Assembly: GCA_958428365.1 (NCBI GenBank)
Contig: CAUAFT010000006.1
Coordinates: 89,496-153,495, forward strand
DNA: 64,000 bases
Direction: 5' to 3'
Origin: an uncultured Lachnospiraceae bacterium
GTDB taxonomy: Bacteria; Bacillota; Clostridia; Lachnospirales; Lachnospiraceae
Below the pieces are notes generated by a model. The model saw nothing but the letters and a program-made list of their open reading frames with translations, did not search any database and had not been told where the DNA came from. Shown in pieces: positions 32,069-40,699 of the stretch (position 1 is the first letter of the stretch; each line of letters opens with the position of its first letter). The translations under genes were made by a program, and so were the position numbers.

Positions 32069-32691
32069 TCACCGTCCTTTCTTTCTGGCTTTACTTTCCG
32101 CTTTCTTCTTTTCCTTTTTGTCATTCTCAATCTTGATTTTAATTGAAGCTATGACAAAGGCTTTTTCCTGTTCGTCCATCTCTAAAAAAGCGGATGGTAG
32201 AATATGAAGTTTATGAAGGGCATAGTAAGCGAAGTTCGCTTCCCCATCCCCTTCCTCTATTAGTTTTTTGCTTCTTCCACCTTATCATCCAGACTTTTGG
32301 TGAATCCCTGGAACTTCTGAACCCACATGCTGAGTTCCTGATATTCCCCGGCATCATCCACCATAGCAAAAAGCAAATCTTCCGGGGTCTTTACTCCGTA
32401 AGAATCCTGCAATTCCGCATCGTACAAATCTGGATATACGACAGATGCACAAATCATTTTTGATAAGTATTTAGCGGTGTCCACTCGCGGTCTGTACATA
32501 TTTGGTTTTCCTGTTACTTGTACCTCACTGGTACAGGTCTCTTTTAATTCTTCATTTTCCTTTGATGTGATGTGCCTAAATTCCCATTCTAACGGCTTTC
32601 CGCCCTCATCTAACAGGCTCGCCGTTGGAGCGAACTTCTCATTCTCCTTTACTACTTTGTTGGCTTTCATAAACTTTGAAAATTTTGACAT
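32069..32691 (-). CDS. Tail assembly chaperone (XkdN-like), with -1 frameshift extension
   Basis: In the zero frame a 143-aa protein runs 32691 to 32260 (MSKFSKFMKANKVV ... VQKFQGFTKSLDDKVEE). At its last codons the slippery heptamer A AAA AAC (32263-32269) allows a -1 shift. The new frame reads LIEEGDGEANFAYYALHKL ... KKGR and stops at 32069-32071, five bases before the tape measure gene. This is the gpG/gpGT arrangement of tailed phages, where both products help tail assembly. The ratio is set by slippage. Confidence 0.87.
32263..32269 (-). other. Slippery site A AAA AAC for -1 frameshift
   Basis: Zero-frame codons GCA AAA AAC TAA end in the heptamer. The -1 frame stays open for 65 codons. 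AGAGGAAGGGGATGGGGAAG follows within 15 nt and could stimulate pausing. Confidence 0.85.
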
Positions 32692-32728
32692 ACTCTTGTC
32701 CTCTCTTTCTTTATTTTTGTATATAAAA

Positions 32729-32752
32729 AGAGAGCCTATTGCTAAGCTCTCT
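32729..32752 (-). terminator. Terminator after the 88-aa moron gene
   Basis: AGAGAGC and GCTCTCT stem with TTTTTATA on the minus strand. A very similar hairpin (AAAGAGC...GCTCTTT) lies at 41595-41618. Confidence 0.75.
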
Positions 32753-32765
32753 AATTATCGTTAAA

Positions 32766-33032
32766 TTACTCTGTTTTACAATTTGCTATTTCAAATTCTT
32801 CATTGACCGATTCTCTTAAGGCTTCCATTGCTTTTTTTATTTCAAACAGGTAATCCGTCAAAATGTCCATCTTCGTTTCCGCACTTTGATAACCGCACTT
32901 AAGCAACAATTCATCTGGCTCGCCTCCACTGAAATATCCCTGTTTCAAATCATCACATATGGTATTTGCCTTATTATGTGCTATCTCTAAATCTGAAAGA
33001 CTATTATCTAATTCGTATAAATTCTTTACCAT
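32766..33032 (-). CDS. Small helical protein of the satellite/prophage-shared family (88 aa)
   Basis: Contains NSLSDLEIAHNKANTICDDL, then QGYFSGGEPDELLLKCGY and TKMDILTDYLFEIKKAM. Closely related to 21446-21703 and similar to 15452-15718 in the satellite. It is inserted among tail genes with its own terminator, so it is a moron-like gene. Function unknown. Confidence 0.75.
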   Translation of the reverse strand: MVKNLYELDNSLSDLEIAHNKANTICDDLKQGYFSGGEPDELLLKCGYQSAETKMDILTDYLFEIKKAMEALRESVNEEFEIANCKTE

Positions 33033-33033
33033 A

Positions 33034-33625
33034 CTAAGCCACCTCCGAATACACTACTCTACACCGATTGGTATTTCCATTTGCCAGTTCGAGTTCGATT
33101 ATCGATGGATAGCTGTTTTCTTCCAACCATTCTTTAACCTTCTGGAATACACTGTCTTTATACTGAACTGTCACACAATCATGACCATTCCGGCTATATG
33201 CAGTTTTCACTACCTCTTCTGTGAAAATATCCAACTTTTGAATAATACCACTAACGGCTTTATCATGCGGTCTGCCGGATTCTGACATAATACCAAGTTC
33301 TTTTGCAATGCTAGTACAGTCCCATAGCTTCGGTGTATCGGAAATCAGTGGCACATTTACCGGATATCCTGCATCCGAATAAATCCTCACTACCTCTGCT
33401 GCTATGTACTTGGAATCTACTCCCGCATCATGCAACGCTCCTTTAATATTCTTTACCATCTGGTTGACAGAAGGGAGTTTCTCTTTCTGGGATTTGTTCT
33501 GCTTTTTCTGAGGAATACCCTGTTGAATCACATCCTCCATATCATGGAATCGATTAATGTATTTTGCAGTAAACTCCGTTCCCTTGATTCCAGTCAGCTT
33601 ATGTGCAATGAACTCACAGCCTTTC
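33034..33625 (-). pseudogene. Rha-type antirepressor, N-terminus lost to an IS junction
   Basis: From KKGCEFIAHKLTGIKGTEFT and AKYINRFHDMED onward the frame is the C-terminal part of a Rha-like domain, followed by an antirepressor C-terminal domain (WDCTSIAKELGIMSESGRPH). Everything before is transposase sequence in another frame. The frame can still be read from the IS part (217 aa from 33687), so a chimeric protein may be made, but the Rha domain is incomplete. Confidence 0.7.
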
Positions 33626-33905
33626 TTTGTTCCGATAATCATACTTGGAATATCCCAGTTCCTCGTCCAGTTCTTCATCCAAAGCACCTTCCAGAAGGAC
33701 TGACATCATATCCCGCATGATGCTGTTTACATCGGTGCCATCTTTGATGCTGATGTCATTATTTTTCAGATAATCATGCATCATTTCCCTCATTGCTGCT
33801 TTTTGTGGGCTTTCTTTTCTTTTCGCCATAAAAATAACCTCCAAACTGAGTAATTTTATCTTACATCAGTTTGAAGGTTTACACAAACTTTGGGACACTC
33901 CCTTT
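33624..33905 (-). mobile_element. IS256-family remnant (left end and transposase N-terminus)
   Basis: Reads MAKRKESPQKAAMREMMHDY and DEELDEELGYSKYDYRNK, the N-terminal ~70 residues of a 'mutator' (IS256-type) transposase, then breaks off. Upstream lies a terminal-repeat-like GAAAGGGAGTGTCCCAAAG at about 33887-33905. The catalytic part (DDE) and right end are missing. A deletion joined the IS to the antirepressor gene. Confidence 0.8.
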
Positions 33906-33954
33906 CACTTCCGCGCCTACTGTCTAAAATACATTTCTTATTGTATATAATAAT

Positions 33955-33980
33955 ACCCGCCTACACTATGTAAGCGGGTT
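33955..33980 (-). terminator. Terminator after the membrane moron
   Basis: ACCCGC and GCGGGT form a stem with a 13-nt loop; TATTATTATA follows on the minus strand. Confidence 0.6.
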
Positions 33981-34000
33981 GATTTCATTTTGCTACTCTT

Positions 34001-34672
34001 CTAAATCTCAATTGTATTTCTCTGGTTATTATTACCTTCTTTTCTGTATTCTTTTGCCCATTCGTATGCCCGTCCTAAACCTCCAGCAATAATTTCAAAA
34101 CTAATATAAGAAACCCTCTCTTCTGAAACATACGAGAAAATTAAATAATAGGTTGTGGTTTTAGACTTCTTCTCCTTTGCTCTTCCCCCAATCATAGCTC
34201 CTAATGGGCCAAAGAGAACCGCCCCTCCAACAGCACCTCCTATACTTGAAACATACTGCTTTTGTATCTCCACATCTGATTTCACACATATGTCTGTTAT
34301 TTTCGCATTTTTTAAAATATAGTCATTTCCTCCACCTGAAATCTTGAATCCATCATCCACTTTGACAACGGCACATGTTGCGTCTTGTGCAAGTGGCAAT
34401 CCCGCTTGATGCTTTGCAGTAATTGTTCTTTTTAACACATCTCGGCTCTCTTTTTTTGATTTTTTCCTTTCCTCGTCTTTTTCTCTCTTTATCTGCTTTT
34501 TCTGTGCTGCTACTCCACTCTTCATATCACGATTTTTCTTAAAACATAAAACATCTAGTAACAAAAACATAATCAACACTACTAAATTTTCTGCTTTTTG
34601 CTCCATACAAAATGCAACCAATCCACCAAAAACCATAATAGACGAAAACGCTGCTCCTAATAACCATCCCAT
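34001..34672 (-). CDS. Membrane-anchored moron protein of unknown function
   Basis: 223 aa from the ATG at 34672, which has GGAGGATATAG in front; the ATG at 34687 lies before that site. Two transmembrane helices near the N-terminus (GAAFSSIMVFGGLVAFCM and LVVLIMFLLLDVLCF), a basic Lys/Glu-rich coil, then a domain with a glycine-zipper-like segment (SSIGGAVGGAVLFGPLGAMIGG). Likely expressed in the lysogen with the lipoprotein upstream. Possible superinfection-exclusion role is inference. Confidence 0.65.
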   Translation of the reverse strand: MGWLLGAAFSSIMVFGGLVAFCMEQKAENLVVLIMFLLLDVLCFKKNRDMKSGVAAQKKQIKREKDEERKKSKKESRDVLKRTITAKHQAGLPLAQDATCAVVKVDDGFKISGGGNDYILKNAKITDICVKSDVEIQKQYVSSIGGAVGGAVLFGPLGAMIGGRAKEKKSKTTTYYLIFSYVSEERVSYISFEIIAGGLGRAYEWAKEYRKEGNNNQRNTIEI

Positions 34673-34696
34673 TCCTATATCCTCCATATAAAATGT

Positions 34697-35293
34697 TTAT
34701 CGTATTTTGACTTTCACTGCATCATTTCCCGACTTAAATTGTATGAACATTTCATCAGTTGCACTTGCTACACTTTCTGGAATCTCAAATGCAATTTCTC
34801 CATCTTTAGAGGATAATGGATTAATCATGGAGTCATGCAACTCCGCATCATATCCTAATAAGTTAGTTGCTGTAAACTCATATCCATCACCATATATCAT
34901 TTTTACGTTTATATCATCCCCATACCCAACAATCGGCAAAAAACTGTCCGCTTCTTTTCCATTATTTGTAACAGTCACAAAAACCTGGGCATATTTATTC
35001 TCCTCTTCATTTGGATTAAATGCACCATAATCAGCAGCAATGGATTCCACAATCTGCATATTCGTAACTACAATTCCCCAATCCTTTAATTCAATACTAT
35101 CACCAATATTATAAATCAGCTCTTCGGATTTAATTTCTTCTTCGTTTTTTGATTCATCTTCCACTTCATCTGTACTCTCTTCGATTTCCGTCTTGTTTTC
35201 AGATGCATTGTTTGTACTTTTTTCATTACTCGAACATCCCACCATTGTTAAGCACAAGCTAATTCCTACTGCTAATAAAATTTTCTTTTTCAT
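34697..35293 (-). CDS. DUF4352-like lipoprotein moron
   Basis: 198 aa. Signal peptide with lipobox LTMVGC, Ser/Glu-rich linker, then an immunoglobulin-like DUF4352-type domain (WGIVVTNMQIVESI, YAQVFVTVTNNGKEAD, IAFEIPESV). It is cell-surface exposed. It sits between tail genes with its own promoter. Phage-encoded lipoproteins of this kind often block adsorption of related phages; here that is inference. Confidence 0.78.
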   Translation of the reverse strand: MKKKILLAVGISLCLTMVGCSSNEKSTNNASENKTEIEESTDEVEDESKNEEEIKSEELIYNIGDSIELKDWGIVVTNMQIVESIAADYGAFNPNEEENKYAQVFVTVTNNGKEADSFLPIVGYGDDINVKMIYGDGYEFTATNLLGYDAELHDSMINPLSSKDGEIAFEIPESVASATDEMFIQFKSGNDAVKVKIR

Positions 35294-35325
35294 AGTTTAT
35301 CCTCCTAGATACATTATTTGACCAA

Positions 35326-35354
35326 ATTATACAATATCTTCCAAAATATGTCAC
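35326..35354 (-). promoter_or_regulatory. Moron promoter
   Basis: GTGACA (35349-35354), 17 bp, TATAAT (35326-35331) on the minus strand, 33 bp before the lipoprotein start. It makes the two-gene moron independent of late transcription. Confidence 0.7.
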
Positions 35355-35534
35355 TCTTTTTGCCCTCTCAAAATTCATTACAAAGAGGGCAAATTCACTA
35401 ATTTGTCAAAAAATACCCGATTTCAGAACGTATTCGATATTCTTCATCCCAGAAACTATGACAACATCTTTTCCTCAGTATGATACAATCTTTCTATCAG
35501 CAAAGCTGAAATTCAAACGAAAGGGGAGGAGCTT

Positions 35535-35744
35535 ATGCATATGACTATCCGTGAAACCGTTGAAATAAGCGGATTCTGTCCGTATTTACAGCAAGATGTA
35601 TCCGTAGACGCCACATATCAGAAATACTCACCTCTCGGCGACCCGAATACATATGCTGTGTTCAGCGGAATCAACTGTCCGAATAGTTCAGAATGTCCTG
35701 ATTCGTCAGCGTGTCCAGTTGCTCTTCAACGGACATATTGGTAA
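35535..35744 (+). CDS. Small cysteine-rich protein, 69 aa
   Basis: The only plus-strand gene within the late region. MHMTIRETVEISGFCPYLQQ, then NCPNSSECPDSSACPVALQ, with CPY and C-x5-C-x4-C that could bind metal. AAGGGGAGGAGC precedes the ATG, and ATGACA...TACAAT (about 35457-35490) may be its promoter. Its end overlaps the end of the convergent gene by 74 bp. Similar small cysteine proteins occur in clostridial genomes; function unknown. Confidence 0.65.
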   Translation: MHMTIRETVEISGFCPYLQQDVSVDATYQKYSPLGDPNTYAVFSGINCPNSSECPDSSACPVALQRTYW

Positions 35745-36015
35745 ATTTTTTCAAAAGTTCAGACCTGCTTTCTATCCAGGAACCCCGCAACAATTCCTGT
35801 TGCTGGGTTTCTGGATTTGGGAACAAATTAACAGATGTCTTTTCCTGCAATTCATCCATCAATTTCCGAAAATATATATCTCCGGTCTCCCCAAACTCTT
35901 TAGCGCATTCAAACGCAAATTTGCAATATAAACATTTCACACTGCTGTCCAGTGCCATTTCCTGCATCATACGGGCTATACAGTGCATTGCTTTTTCATC
36001 TGCTTCTATCCTCAT
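35671..36015 (-). CDS. Phage protein of unknown function after the tail tube gene
   Basis: 114 aa from the ATG at 36015 (AAGGGAA 9 nt upstream). Helical; contains CIARMMQEMALDSSVKCLYC and FAFECAKEFGET. Located right after the tube gene, where tail-assembly proteins are usual, but no family recognised. Confidence 0.65.
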   Translation of the reverse strand: MRIEADEKAMHCIARMMQEMALDSSVKCLYCKFAFECAKEFGETGDIYFRKLMDELQEKTSVNLFPNPETQQQELLRGSWIESRSELLKKFTNMSVEEQLDTLTNQDILNYSDS

Positions 36016-36029
36016 AAAAGTCAATTCCC

Positions 36030-36512
36030 TTAATTAGTCAGAAATCCATCCAAATTGCTGAACGACTCCGGCATGGAGAAGTCCTCAAAGGTGAAATCCA
36101 TATCCTCATCCAGATATTCGCTATCCGCATCGAACTTCGCTAAGATTCCACCGTCAATATTGCAGTCCTTCAAAATCACGGTCTGCCGTCCCACTCCACT
36201 GGTCGGATCTTCATTCGTAATCTGAATCTCAAAATAGGTATCCTGCCCCGTATTCTTGTAATCCAGCATCATCTGTCTGAAGATGCTGGTGTTATAATGG
36301 AATGTGGCGGAACCGGTTCCTTTCCAACCGGTTGCCTTATTTCCTTTTCCAGTTTTTCCGAGAATAGGAACCTCCGTTTTACTTTTCCCAAATGTAGCCT
36401 CTAAATTGATTGCCTGCATAAAATTATAACGTCTGCTCCCAATCGTAACAAAACATTCCGCTAACGCCGCGGAAAGTGTGTCCTTTGCTTTCATTGTTAC
36501 ATTATCAGCCAT
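36030..36512 (-). CDS. Tail tube protein (XkdM-like)
   Basis: 160 aa; FMQAINLEATFGKSKTEVPIL, GNKATGWKGTGSATFHYNTS and YLDEDMDFTFEDFSMPE are typical of PBSX-type tube proteins. Follows the sheath gene. Confidence 0.9.
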   Translation of the reverse strand: MADNVTMKAKDTLSAALAECFVTIGSRRYNFMQAINLEATFGKSKTEVPILGKTGKGNKATGWKGTGSATFHYNTSIFRQMMLDYKNTGQDTYFEIQITNEDPTSGVGRQTVILKDCNIDGGILAKFDADSEYLDEDMDFTFEDFSMPESFSNLDGFLTN

Positions 36513-36528
36513 CCTATTTTCTCCCTTC

Positions 36529-37836
36529 TTATGCTACTGTCGTTGTCATGTATAACTTAGACATGGCATTTACCACCGTTATGCTTCCATTTACCACTAC
36601 GGATTTTTTCGTCTCCCCAGCTTCTACGGAGACATCCGAATCCGAGAAATTTTCAATCGCCCTTAAGTCCTGCAAGGCTTCACGGATTTTTACCAAGTCA
36701 GACCAGAGCGACACTCTGCCGGATTCATCATTTGGAACAACTCCCAAATATTTTGTATTGAACAATACCGCGTCATCATTCGCCAGCTGATCGATGACCC
36801 GGATGGTCTGGTTATCTTTGAAAATATCCCCCTGGGTATCAGAAGTCGTTACCATACTGTTGATATCCTCCAGCACACGCACATCGGAATTTACTTTATG
36901 TAAGATAAATTCTCCTGCTTTAATCGCATTTTCTAATTCTGTCTGCGTATAATCAACGTCAACCAGGAATCCTCCATCATAAATCTTATTCTGATTTGAC
37001 TGGTTGACCGCACATCCGGCAACAGCCCCTGTGACCCAATATACAAGCGACGCCGCCGGCCACTCTTCATCAAGGACCTGATTTTTGACATTAACTACTC
37101 CCATATGATCCGCTGCTTTCCGGTACACAACCACCTGGAATTTAACGCCTTTCTCATCCCTCAAGCGCTTATTAAATGATACAAAGAGATTTTTAATCGT
37201 TTCCTCATCAGTAACAACTCCCATGCTGTTGTAAGTGTATGATTCCATCTTATCAAGATACGTCTGATAAGATTCCCCGCTTACTGTTCCATTCGTGCCC
37301 CCGCTAAGCGGTGTTGCGGCGGTAACTGCCAATTCTGCGTCCTGATTAAATGTCAGATAATCATTTGAGACCAGTTCTGATGCGCTTGCAACCGTCTGTT
37401 CATCTACAGTCGTTGTGTCCAGGACCGTCTTTATATCAAACATCTCTTCATTGTCCACATTCTTCTGAATGATAATTTTCAAATCATTTCCACGGATACC
37501 GCTATATTTCGCTTCTGCGTACGCATTTGCCGCTTTTGTGCCTCCAGAATTGATCCTGTAAGCATAAAGCGTATGGATATTCAGGAATAAGTCCCGGAGC
37601 CCCTTCATCTTTTCATGCTCATATCCATAGCCGAAAATTTTGGAACTGTTCTTTGCGAAATCTTCCTGGGTTACCGTGAATACTTCTCCATCCTCACCCC
37701 AATCCAACTCAAAAGGCATTGTCGCAATCCCCCGTTCTGATAATGTGGGGCTTGCCACTGCTGCCGAAACAAAATTAATATATGTTCCCGGCAATACTTT
37801 GTTCTGTGTCGTGAAATTTCCTCCGCCTAATGCCAT
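36529..37836 (-). CDS. Tail sheath protein (XkdK-like)
   Basis: 435 aa with the family start GGGNFTTQNKVLPGTYINF, the ERGIATMPFELDWG region, and the C-terminal FLVDVDYTQTELENAIKAGE and SLWSDLVKIREALQDL parts. It forms the contractile sheath and shows that the phage is myovirus-like. Confidence 0.93.
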   Translation of the reverse strand: MALGGGNFTTQNKVLPGTYINFVSAAVASPTLSERGIATMPFELDWGEDGEVFTVTQEDFAKNSSKIFGYGYEHEKMKGLRDLFLNIHTLYAYRINSGGTKAANAYAEAKYSGIRGNDLKIIIQKNVDNEEMFDIKTVLDTTTVDEQTVASASELVSNDYLTFNQDAELAVTAATPLSGGTNGTVSGESYQTYLDKMESYTYNSMGVVTDEETIKNLFVSFNKRLRDEKGVKFQVVVYRKAADHMGVVNVKNQVLDEEWPAASLVYWVTGAVAGCAVNQSNQNKIYDGGFLVDVDYTQTELENAIKAGEFILHKVNSDVRVLEDINSMVTTSDTQGDIFKDNQTIRVIDQLANDDAVLFNTKYLGVVPNDESGRVSLWSDLVKIREALQDLRAIENFSDSDVSVEAGETKKSVVVNGSITVVNAMSKLYMTTTVA

Positions 37837-37837
37837 C

Positions 37838-38056
37838 TTATTTCACCTTTCCTTTCAAAAAATCTGTTATTTTCTTATCCACTGCTGCCATTGTGTAACT
37901 TTCTCCCTCTGCTAAAAGTGCGTCAACCAAATCTCTGCGGTTTCTGTACTTGCCTGACGAAAGAATCTGTTCTTTCGTATAAGCAACAGCTTTCTTTTTC
38001 TGCTCCTTATTTGTATTGCTCTGTGTCTTTTCACTATTTACCGCCAATTCACTCAC
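37838..38056 (-). CDS. Small protein before the sheath gene
   Basis: 72 aa, basic; contains AYTKEQILSSGKYRNRRDLV and ITDFLKGKVK. Genes of this size precede sheath genes in related phages. Function unknown. Confidence 0.7.
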   Translation of the reverse strand: MSELAVNSEKTQSNTNKEQKKKAVAYTKEQILSSGKYRNRRDLVDALLAEGESYTMAAVDKKITDFLKGKVK

Positions 38057-38479
38057 CTAACCTTTCACATTTTGAGACTTCTCTATGGTCTCCATCGCCG
38101 TGTTCTCTTTCACCCTGTAAACAAAACAGTCATAATTTACAAAGAAATTCAAGATTCCATCTACTATCTCATACTTCATCTTAGTTCCACGCAGCCAGTC
38201 CTCCGACACTCTTATCTGCTCCATGCACCAGATCATCCGTTCCGCAACAGCATTACACTCTTCCTTGACATCTTCTGTACCTGGGAAATACTGAATACAG
38301 AATTGATTCTCCCTGAAGTATCGCGCCCCAAAGAATAACCTTGTGGTCGGATTCAGGCAGGAAATAAAAAAGCAAGGCTCATTCAAGTCCTGCTTGTTCT
38401 CTTCCATCATGATTTCGTATTCATCGCCAAATTCTTCATTCAATGAAATACTGATGGCTTTTATAATTGCATTTATCAT
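38057..38479 (-). CDS. Tail terminator-like protein (DUF6838 type)
   Basis: 140 aa; LNEPCFFISCLNPTTRLFF and RYFRENQFCIQYFPGTEDV, with ILNFFVNYDCFVYR at the end. Position and pattern fit the tail-completion family that caps the tube at the neck. Confidence 0.75.
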   Translation of the reverse strand: MINAIIKAISISLNEEFGDEYEIMMEENKQDLNEPCFFISCLNPTTRLFFGARYFRENQFCIQYFPGTEDVKEECNAVAERMIWCMEQIRVSEDWLRGTKMKYEIVDGILNFFVNYDCFVYRVKENTAMETIEKSQNVKG

Positions 38480-38949
38480 TTTAATGCATCTCCTAAAAAT
38501 TTTTTTAGCTTTCGCTCTAATATCTGTGGCGCCGACTGTTCTATTTCCCTTTCGGATATTGTCATCATGAAACGACCAGGAACCCAGCCTCTATGGTTTG
38601 CCGTCCGGTGACCGTATTCCACATAGCTGCTATATTCGACTGGATTCATAATTTCAATCACATAGGTATCATCATAATGGTGAACCTCTATCGTATCTAC
38701 ATATTGTTTGGCCCCTCGTGTTTTGATTCCTTCTGAGCCGCTCCCAGACTTCTGTGCGGTCCATCCCCTGCGAAGATTTCCTGTATCGGACGGGGTCCTC
38801 TTAATGACCTTTGCTAATAATCTTGCTGCAAGTTCTTTCGCGCAGGCTTCCACGAACTCATCTGTATACCCCTGGAGCTTCTGCAATTCTTTTTGAAGCC
38901 TTTTCATATCACTGCTATTAAAACGTCCCATTCTTGCCATTATGTCCAC
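38476..38949 (-). CDS. HK97 gp10-like neck/tail protein
   Basis: 157 aa; contains KVIKRTPSDTGNLRRGWTA and a conserved VEYSSYVEYGHRT, the signature of HK97 gp10/XkdI-type proteins. Overlaps both neighbours. Confidence 0.87.
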   Translation of the reverse strand: MDIMARMGRFNSSDMKRLQKELQKLQGYTDEFVEACAKELAARLLAKVIKRTPSDTGNLRRGWTAQKSGSGSEGIKTRGAKQYVDTIEVHHYDDTYVIEIMNPVEYSSYVEYGHRTANHRGWVPGRFMMTISEREIEQSAPQILERKLKKFLGDALK

Positions 38950-39311
38950 TCCTTGAGCAATTCCACGTTGATCTCCTGATGCGAGGTATATATTGCAGGT
39001 TCACTGCTACCCTTGTATGCCTTTGTCACGCCATTCTGTGTTACTACGATTTTAGAACCCGCCTTAACAGGAACCTCCGGCGCAAGGAATAATTTCACGG
39101 TCTGCTGTCGGCTCACTACGGTTCCGTCTCCTGATGCTGCTGGTATACTGGAAAAAGAGAGATGACAAGGAATATCTTTTACTACGAGGATTTCAGTTCC
39201 TTTTGTCAGCTTCGATTTCTCGTCTTTTTTCTTCGCATATTCATAAACAGAGCAAAGTCCGTCATACGAGCTCTCTATCAGTTTCCTATGCATTTCCCTG
39301 GCATACATCAA
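38940..39311 (-). CDS. Head-tail joining protein (XkdH-like)
   Basis: 123 aa, beta-rich: CHLSFSSIPAASGDGTVVSR and APEVPVKAGSKIVVTQNGVT. Located in the standard place between connector and gp10-like genes. Confidence 0.72.
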   Translation of the reverse strand: MMYAREMHRKLIESSYDGLCSVYEYAKKKDEKSKLTKGTEILVVKDIPCHLSFSSIPAASGDGTVVSRQQTVKLFLAPEVPVKAGSKIVVTQNGVTKAYKGSSEPAIYTSHQEINVELLKEWT

Positions 39312-39655
39312 AACACCACCCTTCGATAAGGATTTAACTGTTTCTTATAATCTCTTAAAAGCGATTCCGCATATCCGGTTGTCTCTGTGACCCCAAAGCT
39401 GGTGCTGGTATCTCCCATACTGATAGACTTTACGGCTTGAGGAATTTCCGCTTCCCCAAGCCTTTCATTCCTGTATAAGTCCATTGCCATCCGCAACACC
39501 GTCATGGACAGCCCTTCTGGAATGGTATCAATATGACAGTAATTTTTTACAGTCTCCTCCGCATTATCCAGTGCAAATTCCAGATGAGCGGTCTTATCTT
39601 CCTCTTTGACTCCTAACAAGGATTTCAACTTATCCACGGTCTGTGTATTTGCCAT
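39308..39655 (-). CDS. Head-tail connector protein
   Basis: 115 aa, helical; VDKLKSLLGVKEEDKTAHLE and SISMGDTSTSFGVTETTGYA are typical of gp6/gp15-type adaptor proteins that dock under the portal. Confidence 0.83.
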   Translation of the reverse strand: MANTQTVDKLKSLLGVKEEDKTAHLEFALDNAEETVKNYCHIDTIPEGLSMTVLRMAMDLYRNERLGEAEIPQAVKSISMGDTSTSFGVTETTGYAESLLRDYKKQLNPYRRVVF

Positions 39656-39669
39656 AAACCACCTATTTT

Positions 39670-40680
39670 CTAACCGATCTTATGCTTCATTGCTACGATG
39701 CGGATCTGTTTTGGTTCATATACCGGATTCCAGTTCTCTGCCATCGACAGTTCTGTTCTAAGCGGTGTCTCAATATTTTCCCTTACTGCTCCTGTATATG
39801 CGATTCCTCTCGGATGAAGAATGAATGCCTTACGGTTGATTAAATAATCAATACCACCGCCGGTCTGCTTATCTCTGTCAACTTCTGTTGCCACATGTCC
39901 GACAGGGCTTCCATTTCCATAGGCGATCGCTCCATTTCCAAAAAGATATGTAGTGTAAAAACCATCTTTGTCTACTGGACAGCCATCATCTACTGTTACC
40001 CTGCGTCCCTGGTATACATCAAACTCAACATCCGTGGAGTCACGTTCTGTTTCAATCAGATTCAGTTTTTTTAAATATGACTTTGTTGCGGAATGCATCG
40101 CCACACCAGAAAGCTGCGCCTGCGCATCTCCTAAGAGCTGACACGCATCAATGAACGCGGATGCGCTGATACATTTTGCCGCCGCAGAAGACTGTTTACT
40201 CAAATCTAAAATATGATCTGCCATTCTAGTTTCTGCTGCCGGAGTTCCACTTTCACCTGCTGTGGTGGTTCCAAATACTCCATTCAGAATAGCAATCAGT
40301 TCTTTCTGCATATCCCTTGCCCAATATGCCGCCACCAGGTCACCAATTGCTTTTGCCGGATCTGCCCCTGCCAATGCCGCGGAAAGATTCGTTGAGCCCC
40401 ACATCTTCTGTCGAAGGATAGTTGTTGACACATCCTTATTGGAACCGATTTTAGAAGGAGTCATTTTTACATCCTCAAGCGTTGCCTCGGATTCTCCCTG
40501 CAAATCTTCGAAGAATGGCATATTATGCGTTCTTGCTGCTTCACTTGCCAATCTGTCAAATTCAGGACTGTTTACCACGATCCCGCTCTGAAAAAATGCT
40601 GATAATTCCATCGTCCGGTTAACGACGTATGGATTAAACAGCTCCGGTACAATTACGTCTGCAATTTTTGTGATTTCCAT
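39670..40680 (-). CDS. Major capsid protein of the prophage
   Basis: 336 aa; AFFQSGIVVNSPEFDRLASE near the N-terminus, the DLVAAYWARDMQKELIAIL helix, and a C-terminal AENWNPVYEPKQIRIVAMKH. An HK97-fold capsid unlike the satellite capsid at 13563-14393. Follows its scaffold gene. Confidence 0.88.
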   Translation of the reverse strand: MEITKIADVIVPELFNPYVVNRTMELSAFFQSGIVVNSPEFDRLASEAARTHNMPFFEDLQGESEATLEDVKMTPSKIGSNKDVSTTILRQKMWGSTNLSAALAGADPAKAIGDLVAAYWARDMQKELIAILNGVFGTTTAGESGTPAAETRMADHILDLSKQSSAAAKCISASAFIDACQLLGDAQAQLSGVAMHSATKSYLKKLNLIETERDSTDVEFDVYQGRRVTVDDGCPVDKDGFYTTYLFGNGAIAYGNGSPVGHVATEVDRDKQTGGGIDYLINRKAFILHPRGIAYTGAVRENIETPLRTELSMAENWNPVYEPKQIRIVAMKHKIG

Positions 40681-40699
40681 AATTTCATTCCTCTCTTTC

